The notes below the pieces were generated by a model, which ran no database searches, was not told the DNA's origin, and saw only the letters and a list, made by a program, of their open reading frames with translations. DNA of 64,000 nt, from positions 1-64,000 of the forward strand of contig JAEOAD010000663.1 in assembly GCA_036365145.1 (NCBI GenBank), in the 5' to 3' direction. Positions 47,283-59,440 of this stretch are shown here, piece after piece. The first letter of the stretch is position 1; each line of letters begins with the position of its first letter. The DNA comes from Orientallactaga sibirica (Eukaryota > Chordata > Mammalia > Rodentia > Dipodidae). The position numbers and the translations under genes are program-made.

Positions 47283-48040
47283 TTCAAGAGCAGCCTGAGA
47301 ACACACAGTGGGTTCCGGGTCAGCCTGGCCTACAGCCACACCCGACCTCAAAAACCCATATTAATAATAATAACAAAGGCTGGGCGTGGTGGCGCACGCC
47401 TTTAATCCCAGCACTCGAGAGGCAGAGGTAGGAGGATCGCCGAGAGTTCGAGGCCACCCTGAGACTACATAGTTAATTCCAGGTCAGCCTGGACCAGAGT
47501 GAGACCCTACCTCACAAAACCAAAAAAAAAATAATAATAATAATAACAATACCAATAATAAAAATAAAATAATAAATGATAAAATTAAATTACAAAGTAA
47601 AATAAAATAATAAATAATGAAATAGAAAGTTAAATAAATAATAAAATTAATCAAATTAAATTAAAAGGTAAAATAAAGCAATAAAATAAATAATAAGATA
47701 AATTATAAATACCAAAATAAAAATTTAAATAAAATGATAAATTATTATATAAATAATAGAATAAATAAAATAAAAAATAAGAAAATTGCAGTCAACTTGC
47801 TTAGAAGGAGGAGGAGGGTCGCGGCCATGAGTTTGTGGCCAGCCTGAGACGACAGAGTGGATTATGGCTCAGACTGTCCTAGAGCCACACCTGACCTCAA
47901 TGGTAATCATAATAATGATGATGATGATGATAATAATAAACAAATGAACTCTGGCTGGAGGGATGGCTCTCAGCAGTTAAGGGACATGCCTGCGAAGCCT
48001 AAGGATCCAGTGCGACTCTCCAGGACCCATTACATACCAA
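47283..48040 (+). repeat. Macrosatellite modules N (tail), O, R and ID SINE, with B1
   Basis: N tail (47283-47365), plus-strand B1 (47379-47525), A-rich tract (47525-47785), module R (47783-47945) and a truncated ID-like SINE (47948-48035). This is the same order as 540-1260, including a B1 between the N tail and R at a similar place. Confidence 0.85.
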
Positions 48041-48044
48041 AAAA

Positions 48045-48465
48045 CCCCACCTGATATTTCCCTCCTCCCCATTATTTTAGAACTCCAGTCTCCATCATAT
48101 CCCCTCCTTTCTCCATTAGTCTCTCTCCTAATTTGATGACATCATCTTTTCTTCTATTTTGAGGGTCTTGCAAAGGTATTGCTAGGCACTGCAAGATCAT
48201 GGATATCGAGGCCAATTTCTGTCTGGGCAGCTGCATAGTAAGAGGTCATATCCTTCCTTTGGCTCTTCCATTCTATCCGCCCCTCTTCCGCAATGGTCCC
48301 TGAGCCACTGGAGGATGTGACAGAGGTGTTTCAGTGCTGGGCACTCCTCCATCCCTTCTTCTCAGCACTATGTTGCCTTTTGTGTCATCCCAGTGGTCAT
48401 CACCATCTGAAAAGAGAAGCTTCTCTAGCCAGAAGTGAGAATAGCGTTAATATGTGGACATGAAC
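48045..48465 (-). mobile_element. L1 3' UTR fragment, reversed
   Basis: Reverse complement of the L1 3'-UTR seen at 35100-35440 and 38300-38650 ('gatgatgaccactgggatga' on the minus strand, the GA-rich tract, 'gatgacatcat'). It interrupts the macrosatellite between the ID-like SINE and the AT module. Confidence 0.8.
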
Positions 48466-48469
48466 AACA

Positions 48470-49545
48470 AACAAAATTACAGTTATTTATTCATTTATTA
48501 TTAACATTTATTCATTATTATTTAGATTTATTTGATATTTAAATTTATTTATTATTATTTGTCTTTATTTCTTTATTATTGATATTCATTTATTATTTAC
48601 ATTCATTTATTTAGTATTTATCCTTATTTATTATGGTTGTTTATTTTAAATATTTGTTTATTTAATATTTATACTGCTTTGTTTATTATACTTATTTAGT
48701 AATTATATTTATTTATTGTTTTATTTATTTATTATTTAGATACATTTTTATATTTATCCTTATTTATCATATTTATTTATTGTTTTGTTTATTATTCATT
48801 TTCACTTGTTTAATATTCATACTGATTTATTACATTTACTTACTTATCATATTAATTTATTGTTATATCTTTCCTTATTATTTATATTCGTTGATTTAGT
48901 ATTTATTGTTTATAATCGTGTGTTTAATATTTATCCTTATTTGATTATTATATGTACTTATTATATTTATTATTTATATTCATTTATTTAGTATTTAATC
49001 CTTATTTGTTTATTATATTTATTTATTATTTTATTTATTATGTGTATTCATTTATTTATTTATCATTTATGTTCATTTATTTAATAGTCAATTTTTATTT
49101 GATTATTATATTTATATATATCTATATATTTACTTATTGCTTTTCTTATTTATTGGTTATACTCATTTACTTAATATTTATACTGATTTGTTTATAATAT
49201 TTATTTATCATATGTATTCATTGTTTTATTTTTATTTTTTTTTCTTTTTTTTGTTTTTGATTTTTTGTTTTTCGAGGTAGGGTCCCAACACTCTGGGCCA
49301 GGCTGACCTGGAATTAACTTTGTAGTTCCGGGGTGGCCTCGAACTCACAGCGATCCTCCTACCTCTGCCTCCCAGTGCTGGGATTAAAGGCGTGCAACAC
49401 CATGCCCTGCTATTTTTATTATTTATATTTGTTTGTTTAACATTGATCCTTATTCGTTCATTATATTCATTTATCATAATTATTTATTTGTTGTTTTATT
49501 GATTGATTATATATATCTATTTGTTCGTTTTAGCATTTCACCATT
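48470..49545. repeat. TTATTTA-rich AT module, copy 5, split by a B1
   Basis: The AT module runs from 48470 to about 49240 and resumes 49410-49520. A reversed B1 (49250-49410) lies between. This is the most diverged AT copy. Confidence 0.8.
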
Positions 49546-50900
49546 TATTGGTGAGAGAGAGAGAATGGGACCGTCGCATGCCACAGCCTCCCAGGGACCA
49601 CGGGCACCGCTTTGTGCTTTGGGACCTGGGGATTCAAACCCGGGTCTTTGGGCTCCGCTGGCAGGCGCCCTAACCTCTGACCCACCTTTCCAGACCAAAA
49701 GTAGATAGAGCTCAATGAATGAAGCTGTCAGACAGCCTGAGAGAACAGAAACCAGCCCCTCAGTCCCTTACACTCTCCCGATGGAAGGAAGGAAGGAAGG
49801 AAGGAAGGAAGGAAGGAAGGAAGGAAGGAAGGAAAGAGGGAGGTAGGGAAGGGGGAGGGAGGGAAGGAAGGAAGGGGAGGAAAAGACTTCTTTAACTGAC
49901 AACTTCCATCAATAAAAACAATATAAAAAGATGAAAATATCATCCGTTTGTAGTGGTGGGATGCCCCCGCATTCATTCGCCCAGTTGAAAACCCCACAAG
50001 ATATCTGCTTTTTAGCTGTTTCTGGGGAGTCCCTGCTGGATACAGAAATCGTGTCTGGGGTACCGACGGACTGTGGGTGCGAAACCGAAAATTATGTAGG
50101 AGACACAGACAAGGCTAGCATGTATCCCAACCGCCCTCCCCTCGCCCAGTGAAGAATGGGAAGAAGGGGCGGTGGGGGCGGCGCAGGCAGAGGCAAAGCG
50201 TCAGTGAGGTACAGGACAGGGTAGTAGGTAAGGCTCTCTCTCTCACTCTCTCAAGAGACTCGTGACAGGATGGGAGTGGCGGGTGGCACTATGCATTCCC
50301 ACACCCCGCTTGAAAGAAAGAGAGAGAATGGAAAAGACATTTTTTTCTTTTCACTTCCTAACGTATTGTGAAGAACTCTGACATGTGGGCATCACGTTGT
50401 GAGTGCTTGTTTCTTTAAGAGTGTTCCCTAAAAATCCATAGGAGAGACAGAAGAAACAAACCATGTCCATCACAAAGCAAGCTCCGCTTTTAAGAAATGT
50501 CGGTTTTATTTTACTTAGACAAACCTGCAGGGCAACTAGAAGAATCACAGCAGCGGTTTAAAGGAAGGAGGAGGAGGAGAAAGAATGGGCTGGGGAGATA
50601 GAGGTGGTTGATCCCATAGCTACTTAAAGGTGGGGTCAATTCCCCACTAACCATGTAAAAGCAGGTACATGACGTGGCACTTGTGTCTTGAGTTAGTTCC
50701 CTTTGCAGTGGCAGGAGAGACTAGCATTCGGTCTCCACATGAAAATCCTACAAGTCATCTGTGTAAAATTAAACATTTTTTTTCTTAGCGGTTTCTGAGG
50801 AGTACCGGGCAACTCCAGTTACAGAACCAACAGTACGTAGGAGACAGTACAAGGCTGGCATGTACACCAAATGCCCTCACCTCACCCGGCGAAATACGTA
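49545..50900. other. ID-like SINE, (GGAA)n and locally duplicated unique sequence
   Basis: Minus ID-like SINE at 49545-49698; (GGAA)n at 49785-49835 followed by a G/A-rich run to 49885. 50005-50150 is loosely repeated at 50780-50890 ('gtaggagacag', 'gtttctg.ggagt'), a short local duplication. A decayed plus ID-like SINE lies at about 50590-50720. No coding signal. Confidence 0.6.
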
Positions 50901-51038
50901 AGCCAGATGAATAAGGGGGCACATGCATCTGGAGTTTGTTTGCAGTGGCTGAAGGCCTGGTGTGCCCATTCTCTCTCTTTCTCTCAAATAAACAAATATA
51001 AAAATACATTTAAAATAGTTAAAAAAGAAGGGAAGAAG

Positions 51039-51073
<35 letters not shown>

Positions 51074-51185
51074 CCCACAACAGTGGGTTAAACGTGAGAC
51101 TGGAGTTCGTTTGCTGTGGCAGAAGACTCACCTTTTGTTCATTCTCATCCATTCCTTTTTATCATCTATCTATCATCTATCTATC

Positions 51186-51232
<47 letters not shown>

Positions 51233-51300
51233 ATCTTTCCGTATGTCTCTCTCCATGGTCTACCATTTCTCATCTCTTTAAATAAATAACTATGAATGAT
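50880..51300 (+). mobile_element. ID-like SINE fragment, (CA)n and (ATCT)n
   Basis: ID-like SINE from its middle onward at 50885-51000, (CA)n at 51041-51069, then an (ATCT)n run of about 18 units at 51160-51234. Confidence 0.85.
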
Positions 51301-51319
51301 AGATAAGAAAAGAAAGTAA

Positions 51320-52062
51320 AAATCTGGCTGTGGTGGCAAACGCCTTTAATCGCAGCACTCGGGAGGCAGAGGTAGGAGGGTCGCCATGAGTTCAAGGCCA
51401 GTCTGAGACTACATAGGCTGAAGTCCAGGTCAGCCTGGGCTAGAGTAAGACTCTACTTCCAAAAAAAAAAAAAGAAGAAAAAGAGAAAGAAAACAAAATA
51501 AAAGAAAGTAGTAGTAAGAGTTAAGAAGGGGGTGTGAGGACAGAATGAAAAATCCTACAGGTTATCTCTGTTGACCATTCAGAAAATATCTTTTTTTTTA
51601 AGGACACATAGTAATTTAGATAAAGATCACAAAGCAGCCTAACATGGTGGTGAAGCCCTTTCACTCCAGTGCTCACTCGCTCCAGATGCTGATTTAGGAT
51701 TTCCGTGAGTTCCAGGCCCCTCTGGGGCTACAGAGTGAACTCTGCACAAGCGTGGCTGGTGTGGGTGAAGGCCTGTTTTCCCGACTTTCACTGTCTCAAG
51801 TTTCAAACAGCAACTTCTAGATGGCACCACAGTCCCAGGAAAGCATTTGGCAAATATCACTAGGAGGGGTCGCTCTTCTCTCCTCCCCTCTCCTCAAATA
51901 AAAGCAGAAGTCAAGCCGGGTGTGGTGGTGCATGACTTTAATCCCAGCACTTGGGAGGCAGAGGTAGGAGGATGTCCATGAGTTCGAGGCCACCCTGACA
52001 CTACATAATGAAGTCTAGGTCAGCCTGAGCTAGAGTGAGACCCTAACTCAAAAAAAAGCAGA
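51320..52062 (+). mobile_element. Three plus-strand B1 elements
   Basis: Full B1 at 51320-51465, diverged B1-like at 51630-51780, full B1 at 51912-52062. About 130 unique bases separate the latter two. Confidence 0.85.
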
Positions 52063-52815
52063 AGTCACGCTGTTGCCGCTAGGGGTGGGGCACAGCGGGG
52101 AGGATGGCCTAAACAACAAGTACCACATGATGTCTTAACCAGCATGGCCTGCCTCATCGGAGCCCAACAACTGCCCCAGGGCAGGCTGCCATTGCCACAG
52201 GTAGATACACACACACATACAATCTCTCTTTGGCCTTTCTGTCCCACCCAGACTCACAGGGCTTGATGTTTTCATGGAGCCAGGCAAAATGAGGAGTAGC
52301 CAGCTTGTTCACCAGGCTACCTATATTTCTAAGGGTGAAAAAGATAGCCAGCCACTCCAAAAAATGTATTGTCTGGAGAGATGGCTCAGCATCTAAAGGT
52401 TCCTGCTCGAAAAATGCATTCTAAAAAGAAAAAGGAAATTTTAAAAAAGAAAGAAAAAGAAAAGTGCATTCAAAATAAAAAGGAAAAGAAAAAGGAAATG
52501 CACTCAAGAGCCTGACCCTCACCTCCACAGATCTGTATTTTCTTCTCTTGAATTTTATTTTCCTCTTCCTCCCGCTTTTTTTAAAACAATGACGTCCAAT
52601 TTGTTACCTTTTACACTTAAAACAAATGACAGTAAAGTTTTATTTAAAGATAAATAAGTTTTGGAAATTTTAGATCTTAGGAACATATTTTAGGAAATCA
52701 CTTTAACATTTAACATTACAATACACTAGCAGTTTTTTCGAGGACTGAGCAACCTCCATAACGTGACATCACTATGGCCAGCTCGGCCTACATTTCAACA
52801 AGCAGGCAGAAAACT
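52062..52815. other. Unique sequence
   Basis: No full repeat; a short ID head ('gtctggagagatggctcagc') lies at 52370-52392 followed by A-rich sequence. No supported coding frame. Confidence 0.55.
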
Positions 52816-53400
52816 CACACGCAGCCACGTGCACAAAATGGCGCCTACATCTGGAGTGTATTTGCAGTGCCCGGAGGCCCTGTTGTGCCCATTCTCCCTC
52901 TCCTTCCCTCTCCCCCAATAATAAATAAGAATACACTCTGAGACTACATAGTGAATTCCAGGTCAGTCTGGCCCAAAGTGGTGAGACACTACCTTGAAAA
53001 ACCAAAAAAAATGGAGATCAGAGTTTAAAAGACAGGCATGGTGGCTCATGCCTTCCATCCCAGCACCCAGGAGGCAAAGGTAGGAGGATCGCGGGTAGTT
53101 CAACGCCACCCTGAGACTACATAATGAATTCCAGGTCAGCCTGAGCTGGAATGAAACCCTACCTCGAAAAACGAAATAAAGAAATAAAAATAAAGAAATA
53201 AATAAAAGTTTTAAAAAAAGGAAACCAGAGTTGGGTGTGGTGGCACACGCCCTTAATCCCAGCACCCAGGAGGGGCTCAGGAATTTAGGAGGATCCCCGT
53301 GAGTTCCAAGCCATCCTGGGATGGACCGAACAAGAGATTTTGAGTCTATCCTGAGCTAGAGGGCTGTGTTCCCATTCCACCTCCACCTCAGTTTTCTGTT
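52815..53400 (+). mobile_element. ID-like SINE tail and three B1 elements
   Basis: ID-like SINE middle and tail (52815-52925), B1 second half (52925-53015), full B1 (53028-53180) and B1 with a rearranged second half (53230-53330). Confidence 0.85.
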
Positions 53401-53529
53401 TCTTTACTTGCAAATAATTAAACAAATACGTGGTGCATGTGTCTATATTCACACCCAAGGAAGTAAGCAAATTATAGAAATAAAATGAGATGCCTTAAAA
53501 TAAGAAAATGTCAAAACAAGAGCAAAGAA

Positions 53530-53573
<44 letters not shown>

Positions 53574-54020
53574 CAAGTCTGTGTCTCTTGGAGGTGTGCT
53601 GACTGCCACCTGCTGGAACTATGGTGGTACTGTTTATGTGTGGAATTGCACCAAAATGGAGTCAAATAGATTGGGAGCGCAGGGACGCAGGATGCTGGGA
53701 GAGAGGACACATATGTATGGTGGGAGGGATGGAGGAGCCCTAGGGCGACTCTACTTGAAATCTCTCTGTCCAGTATTGATCATCACTGAATATAAAAGAC
53801 GCCTACTTTAGGCAAGTTACACTTGTTTTCTTTTTTTTCTAGGGAGGTAGGTTTGGCTCTAATGGGTAGTGACCATCATATTTTTAGCAGGGTATCTTCC
53901 TCCTTTAAGACTGTCTACCTTTTTGAGATAGGGAGCATCTCTCATTTCGCTGCTCATTGGGGCCTGGTGCCCACTCTCTCTCCCTCTCACTCCTTTTAAT
54001 TAAATAAATTAAAAAATTTG
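53400..54020. other. Unique sequence with (CA)n
   Basis: (CA)n at 53534-53572. A frame of 108 codons (53485-53811) is created by reading through that repeat and is not credible as a gene. Confidence 0.6.
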
Positions 54021-54480
54021 CAGGCATGGTGGCGCACGCCTTTAATCCCAGCACTCTGGAGGCAGAGGTGGGAGGATTGCCATGAGTTCAAGTCCACCCT
54101 GAGAATATAGAGTGAATTCCAGGTCAGCCTGGGCTACAGTGAGACCCTGCCTTGGAAAACAAAACAAAACAAAATTAATTAATTAAAAAAATTAAAACAC
54201 ATTTATCTCCAAGAGTCAAATGTGATGCACCAGCAAGGAATTCCAGCATTTGAGAAGTCGAGGCCTGAGTTGCAGTCGTCGTTGCTATATATTGTGTTCA
54301 AGATCAGCCTAGGGTGTCTATCTCACCTCCACCACAAATTAATGTTCAGATGCCAGCCAGGTATGGTGGTGCTCACCTTTAATCCCAGCACTTGGAAGAA
54401 GATGTAGGAGGATTGCTGTGAGTTCAAGGCCACCCTGAGAATACATAATGAATTCCAGGTCAGCATGAGCTGCAGAAGGC
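54020..54480 (+). mobile_element. Two plus-strand B1 elements
   Basis: Full B1 at 54020-54165; B1 at 54355-54480 truncated before its A tail. About 180 unique bases separate them. Confidence 0.88.
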
Positions 54481-55690
54481 ATCCAGGCCTCTTGGAGTTG
54501 TAGGGAAAGACTTTCTGGAGTCTTCGCTGTCTATGTCTTTTCTCGGAGAACAGACATGGACGCTGGATCAGTATTAAGTAATACTGAAGCATGGAAACTA
54601 AAACAGAATGAATGAGTTACTCTCTTTGGAGCTTATCATTCCCTACTAAAGTTAAAGGGGAGGAACCACACGTGACAAATTGTCACTTGGGCTCATCTTA
54701 CCTTGAAGATCATCTGGGAAAGTTCTTTGTTGAAAGTTGTTCCTCTAGTACTGTTGCAAATTGGAGACTTGCTCTCGATCCAGGCACTCGCTATGTGAGA
54801 CCCCTTGCCTTTACAGGAAACCACTGACTTCTCCACCCTGAGTTTGCCATCGTCCTCTGCTGACAGACTTCTGTCACAGGCGTCTGACACTGGAAATTTG
54901 ATGCTATTGACCCGAGTCAACTATGTCACACTGCATTCGCTTAGCACCAACCCTAAACCCATCTGGCAGGTGGAAGTGCTGCTCCCTTGCTGTTGCCAAG
55001 AGTTTAAAGACATTATAAGTGTCTTTTGGTCATTTGTAAAATTGGAAAGCCTAGATATGTTCTTCTCTTGCTACCAAGTTGTCAATTGCACCAAGAAGGT
55101 GATAAACAGAGAGACAGATGTGAATGGGACACATTCACAGCACTGGTTTCCTCTTCAGGTATCCCACAGTTTTAGGAACGTTCCCTTTGTAATAGCGGGC
55201 TGGGGAGATGGCTGAGGTGAAAACCTAAGGTGGGGGGTGATCTGTGATTAAAGGAACCCAAAGAGTACCTCTTCCCAGCTCAAGCCTGGTCCACAACAAA
55301 ATTTCTGAAACCTGATATTAATTTACATAAAACAGAAATTCAGTGACGAGAGGCTCGCTCAAACTTCAGTGGTTCCTTGTTCTGGATCATCACCTTGTGG
55401 GCATGAGAACTCTCATACCAAGAAGCAAATCCTGTTTGTCCTCATTTCCATGGTGAGCATTGCTTGCTGGGAAATTGCATGTGGTCACTCACCGTAACCG
55501 AAGAAAGACTGCTAAAATACCTTTACCCCAAATACTTACTTCTTTGAGCACTTAAAATTTTTCTATGTTTTATGTTTAAAAGGCAGATGTCTTTTTTTGG
55601 TTCTCAAAGGTAGGGTCTATATATGGCTGTATATATATATATCATGCTCTAAACACCTCCTCGTGCTTTGGGCTGAGTAACACTGTACTT
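54480..55690. other. Unique sequence with a 136-codon open frame
   Basis: No SINE for about 1.2 kb, unusual in this window. 54612-54827 (71 codons) and 54805-55215 (136 codons) are open in different plus-strand frames and overlap by 23 bases, but there is no domain that I recognise. It could be a decayed exon block or chance; base composition is ordinary. Confidence 0.35.
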
Positions 55691-56030
55691 AGGGTAGTCC
55701 AAACTCAGGCGGCCATTTTGAGCGTTTTTTTGGAAAGAGCAGATTCTCTAACCTCCCGTGAACGTGTCGCGGTCACCCGAGGTTAGAAAATCTGTCGCCG
55801 GATGGGCCAGGAGAAGGCCTGGGTGTTCCAGGGACTCTCTGCGTGGTAGAAAAACGGGGCTCCCGACAAGCACCTGAGTCATCTGCTCACATCTTTCTGG
55901 GACCTCCAGAACTGACAGAGGATTTGAGATATTCAGTGGGAGTTTTGAGCACCCTTTCAACCTGAGGCTCACACTTCTGGGGACCCTGCAGACATGGGGG
56001 AGTGTCCTAAGTCCCCAAAGGGAAAAAAAT
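55690..56030 (+). repeat. Module K, 3' part, copy 4 (start of right array unit P)
   Basis: Matches 60240-60525 closely and 9890-10135 / 13660-13965 more distantly ('gagtcatctgctcacat', 'gggacctccagaactgac'). It contains a hairpin-forming segment at 55740-55794. Confidence 0.8.
55740..55794. repeat. Hairpin-forming inverted repeat in module K copy 4
   Basis: The outer 16 bases of each arm pair at 15 of 16 positions (one C/A mismatch at 55746/55788). Inner 'gtga'/'tcac' (55758-55761 with 55773-55776) also pair. The first 13 bases of the left arm are identical to those of the 13685 palindrome; the interior is unrelated. Absent from the sister unit at 60280. Confidence 0.85.
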
Positions 56031-56079
56031 ATGGGGTATCTTAAGCCAACATGCATCTACAGAAAAAGCTTTTTAAAAA

Positions 56080-56372
56080 ACTTTTTATTTTATCTTATTG
56101 TTTTTGGCGAGAGACACAGAGAGAGACAGAGAGAGAGAGAGAGGGAGGGAGAGGGAGGAACACAGAGATGGGCACGCGAGCAGTGTCTCAGCTGCTGGGA
56201 ACGAAATCCAGAGGTGCACGCCCCCTTGTGGCCAAGTGCAGCATTGCACCCTTGCGTCATTTTGCATCTGGCTAAACGTGGAAACTGGAGATTGGAACAG
56301 CTGGAGATTGGAACCAGTGTTCTTAGGGTGAGGAAGCAGGCGCCTTATCCCCTAAGCCATCTCTCCAGCCTA
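56080..56372 (-). mobile_element. ID-like SINE, long subtype, in unit P
   Basis: Reversed element with a (GA)n tail and the extra internal segment ('gcattgcacccttgcgtca'). Its partner in unit Q is 60585-60857; the same subtype is at 24420-24677. Confidence 0.88.
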
Positions 56373-57300
56373 GAAATTCCTTTTGCCTTATAAGCCTTAG
56401 GAGCTGAAGAGTGGGCAGAAGGAATCGAGAACCTCAGACTTGGAAAGTGGACCTTGAGGCACGGAGTCCCCACAAGGAGGCGCTTGAGAACATTCCTGAC
56501 AACAAAGTGGTGCAGGTGTGGTGATGGACCACAACAAGGGAAAGGTATGAAAAAATGGCCAATATGCCATTTCTTTATTCAGTCACACTTGCAAAACATC
56601 ACAAAGCCAAAATAACAAAAAGAAAAAAGAAAGGAAGGAAGGAAGAAAAGAAAGGAAGGAAGAAAGACAGAAAGCAGAGACGCAAGCAAGCAACAGAGAA
56701 AGAAAGAAAAACTAAAATATACAATAAATCAAATAAATTATGATCGAAACAGACTGAAGCTTTGACTTTACATAGCCTAAATGCCGGGAATAGTTGTGAA
56801 GCGATTACATACAACACATTTGGACAACGTCTATTAGGTCCTGCTAAGGAGAGGACTCGATAATCTTTGAAAATGACAGAAAAACCCTATGTGCTCTATC
56901 TCTGCAGGAGACACGGAGATGGCTATGCAGGCCTTTGTCATGATAGAGAAAATTCAGAGTTGGTTTCAGAAACTTTCCAGAAGATCTCCTGGGAAAGAAA
57001 ATTCCACAGACACAAGGCCAGTGTCACCTGGTGTCATCACGTGAAAAGTCGACATCATAGAAGCCTCCCTTCAACTGAGATCCAGAGAATGCTCGCTGGC
57101 ACTTAGTATGTATGTTAGGACATTAGAAGGATTTAATGCTGAGAGTGATACTTCTTAGAAGTTATTCTCACTTTTCCTGGACACCAATTGTGAATAAGTA
57201 CATGTTAGAAGGGTTTTGGCTGTGAGTTCAAGGCCAGCCTGAGACACCACAGTGAATTCTGTGTCAGCTGGGGCTACAGGCAGTCCCTACCTGGCACCCC
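56372..57300 (+). repeat. Right array unit P: unique block with exon-like segment alpha
   Basis: Matches 60857-61800, including a (GGAA)n/(GAAA)n run at 56625-56700. Segment alpha (56858-57105) opens with 'tctttgaaaatgacag' and encodes an open stretch beginning TEKPYVLYLC. Homologous stretches are at 58520, 61360, 62958 and 63478. A B1-like tail is at 57215-57295. Alpha has an acceptor-like 'ctatctctgcag' within it. I do not recognise the peptide. Confidence 0.6.
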
Positions 57301-57310
57301 TCCCAAAATT

Positions 57311-57354
<44 letters not shown>

Positions 57355-57749
57355 AGAGAGAGAGAGAGAGAGAGATTTCTGTATGTACTTATGGATACAA
57401 ATTTACATATGGCCTTAAACCTAATCCTATTATGATATATATAAATATAAATATATATGTATATATATATTGATATATTTACATATAACTATATATAGTT
57501 GTATATGTTATCTCGTATAAATAACGTATAATAATCTATAATACATGTAATTATATTTTATACATGTCATATGTGTAAATATATATCACATATATTTTTA
57601 TATATTTTTATATGTGATATATGTATAAATTTCCATGTATATTCATACATGAACTCACATATTTACCTATAAGTTAATATATAAATTTAAATATATATTC
57701 ATATATATTCTGAATAATGTATAATACATAAAATAAATACATAGTATAC

Positions 57750-57795
<46 letters not shown>

Positions 57796-57895
57796 TGTTT
57801 ATATGTATATCATGCTCTAAACACCTTCTCCTGCTTTTGATTGCATGACCCTGGACTTGGGTAGACGTTACATTTATTACTTTGGTTTTGGGGTT
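57300..57895. repeat. (TA)n, (GA)n and long AT-rich tract in unit P
   Basis: (TA)n at 57312-57351, (GA)n to 57376, AT-rich sequence with a second (TA)n at 57753-57792. The equivalent in unit Q is 61810-62240, where the first (TA)n is missing and a (GT)n has expanded at 62205-62230. Confidence 0.85.
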
Positions 57896-58057
57896 TACTT
57901 GGTGTGCCAGGTTGACTGGCTCTAGCCCAGGCTGACCTGAAATTCACTCTGTCGTCTCAGCGTGGCCTCGAACTCACATCCACGACGCCTCACTCACTCT
58001 CTGCCTCCCTCCTAGTGCTGCTGGGATGAAAGGCGTGAGCGCCACCACAGATATATA

Positions 58058-58096
<39 letters not shown>

Positions 58097-58520
58097 GTCA
58101 TTTTATTATTTTCATTATTAATGGAGAGATAGAAGGAGTCAAACAGAGACAGAGAGAGAGAGAATGTGACTTCCACGTCAGCCTGAGCTACAGTAGACCC
58201 TACCTCTAAAAATCAAAACATAAATAAATAAAATATAGAAGGGCTGGAGCGAAGGCTTAGTGGTTAAGGCATTTGATTGCGAAGCCAAAAGAACCAGGTT
58301 TGATGCCCCACGTCCCACCTTAGCCAGATAGACATGATGGAGCCTGGATCTGGAGTTCGTTTGTATTGCCTGAGGGCCCTGGCGTTTCCATTCTCTCTCC
58401 CTCTCCGTCTTCTTCTGTCTCTCAGAAAACAATCAATCAAAAAATCAGTCATTCAATAGAATCAACAAGTGATTCAGAAACACATTTGGCCAAGGTCTAT
58501 TAGGTTCCAGCTAAACAAAC
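57895..58520. mobile_element. B1 (minus), (ATT)n and ID-like SINE (plus) in unit P
   Basis: Reversed diverged B1 at 57895-58050, (ATT)n at 58061-58097, a B1 tail scrap (58165-58215) and an ID-like SINE at 58238-58430. The same trio is at 62335-62490, 62500-62520 and 62668-62855. Confidence 0.8.
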
Positions 58521-58700
58521 GACTCGATATTCTTTGAAAATAAGAGAAAAACTCTATGAGCTCTATCTCTGCAGGACAGACCCAGAATGTTATACAGGCC
58601 TTTGTCATGATCAAGAAAACTCAGAGTTGGTTTCAGAAGCTTTCCAGGCGAGAGAAAAGGGGGCGGGGTGGTACAGCAACCGCAACAGTGACTCTCCTAT
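58520..58700 (+). repeat. Exon-like segment beta, copy 1
   Basis: About 150 bases homologous to segment alpha ('ctctatctctgcagga', 'cagagttggtttcagaa'). The encoded frame is open and reads ELYLC then CYTGLCHDQENSELVSEAFQ. Between alpha and beta most codon differences change the amino acid, so constraint is not evident. Confidence 0.5.
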
Positions 58701-58767
58701 AAAATCCCACTGCCTTCTGTGCCATATGAACCGATTCGCCAATGCAGAATGCAGCTCACTGCGTGTT

Positions 58768-58769
58768 TT

Positions 58770-58808
<39 letters not shown>

Positions 58809-59040
58809 TTTCTTACACAGAGGCAATGAGATCCGAGGAAAAATTCGACAAAATTCATGAATAGATACCTGAACCCCTTAAAAAGAGAGGTCGAGCTTGC
58901 CAGCTGAAACAGCACCGCAAACACTGCAGAGAGATCTTGAGGAGAAGAGCCACACGGCTGGTTGAGGGCAGAATTTGGACACCTACACTGGTGTGATGGG
59001 GAGGAAATACAAAATGTACGAGGGACCAGAGTTCTAGAGG
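58768..59040 (+). pseudogene. Exon-like segment gamma, copy 1 (broken)
   Basis: A run of about 37 T and 'tttcttacacag' is followed by 170 bases and then 'gtgtga'. Compared with the copy at 63238-63411 it has a 3-bp deletion near its start, a stop codon after 'attcatgaa', and other indels. The identity of the parent gene is unknown. Confidence 0.55.
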
Positions 59041-59440
59041 CTGCTAAACTGAGTATTAGAATAGACTCCAAGCAGCACAAAGGTGAAGGAGATAGGCACA
59101 GAGAACACTCGACTCCTGCAGAGTCCAGAGTCACAGAGATCCAGAGACAAAGCAGCTCCCAGACCTCATCAGCGAAGTAGCCATAACACTCAACCGGGCC
59201 GGCTCATAGAGATTCATGCAAGTGTGGGCTGAAAGACTGTGAGAGCCACAAGGCGGGACAGAGACATGGCCTCGCCCGATAATTAACGGCTACCCCAAAT
59301 GCACGACCCACAATAGCCATGGAGATGTAACGGGCATCCAGGAGCTGGGTCCTTTGGGAGGGGCGGGGACGAGGGTGAGCATGGAACCCACACGTGCTGT
59401 TTACACACTCACTGAGTGGCTCTCTAACTAGAAAGCAACC
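59040..59440 (+). other. Unique sequence between unit P and module K
   Basis: About 400 bases with no SINE or recognised repeat and no counterpart in unit Q, where the array jumps from the end of gamma to a third alpha segment. No supported gene. Confidence 0.5.

Noticed and set aside
49785..49885. (GGAA)n tract as an ETS-responsive regulatory element
   Set aside because: GGAA microsatellites can bind ETS factors, but nothing nearby supports a regulated gene.
53485..53811. 108-codon frame at a (CA)n repeat
   Set aside because: Depends on reading through the dinucleotide repeat; no homologous domain.
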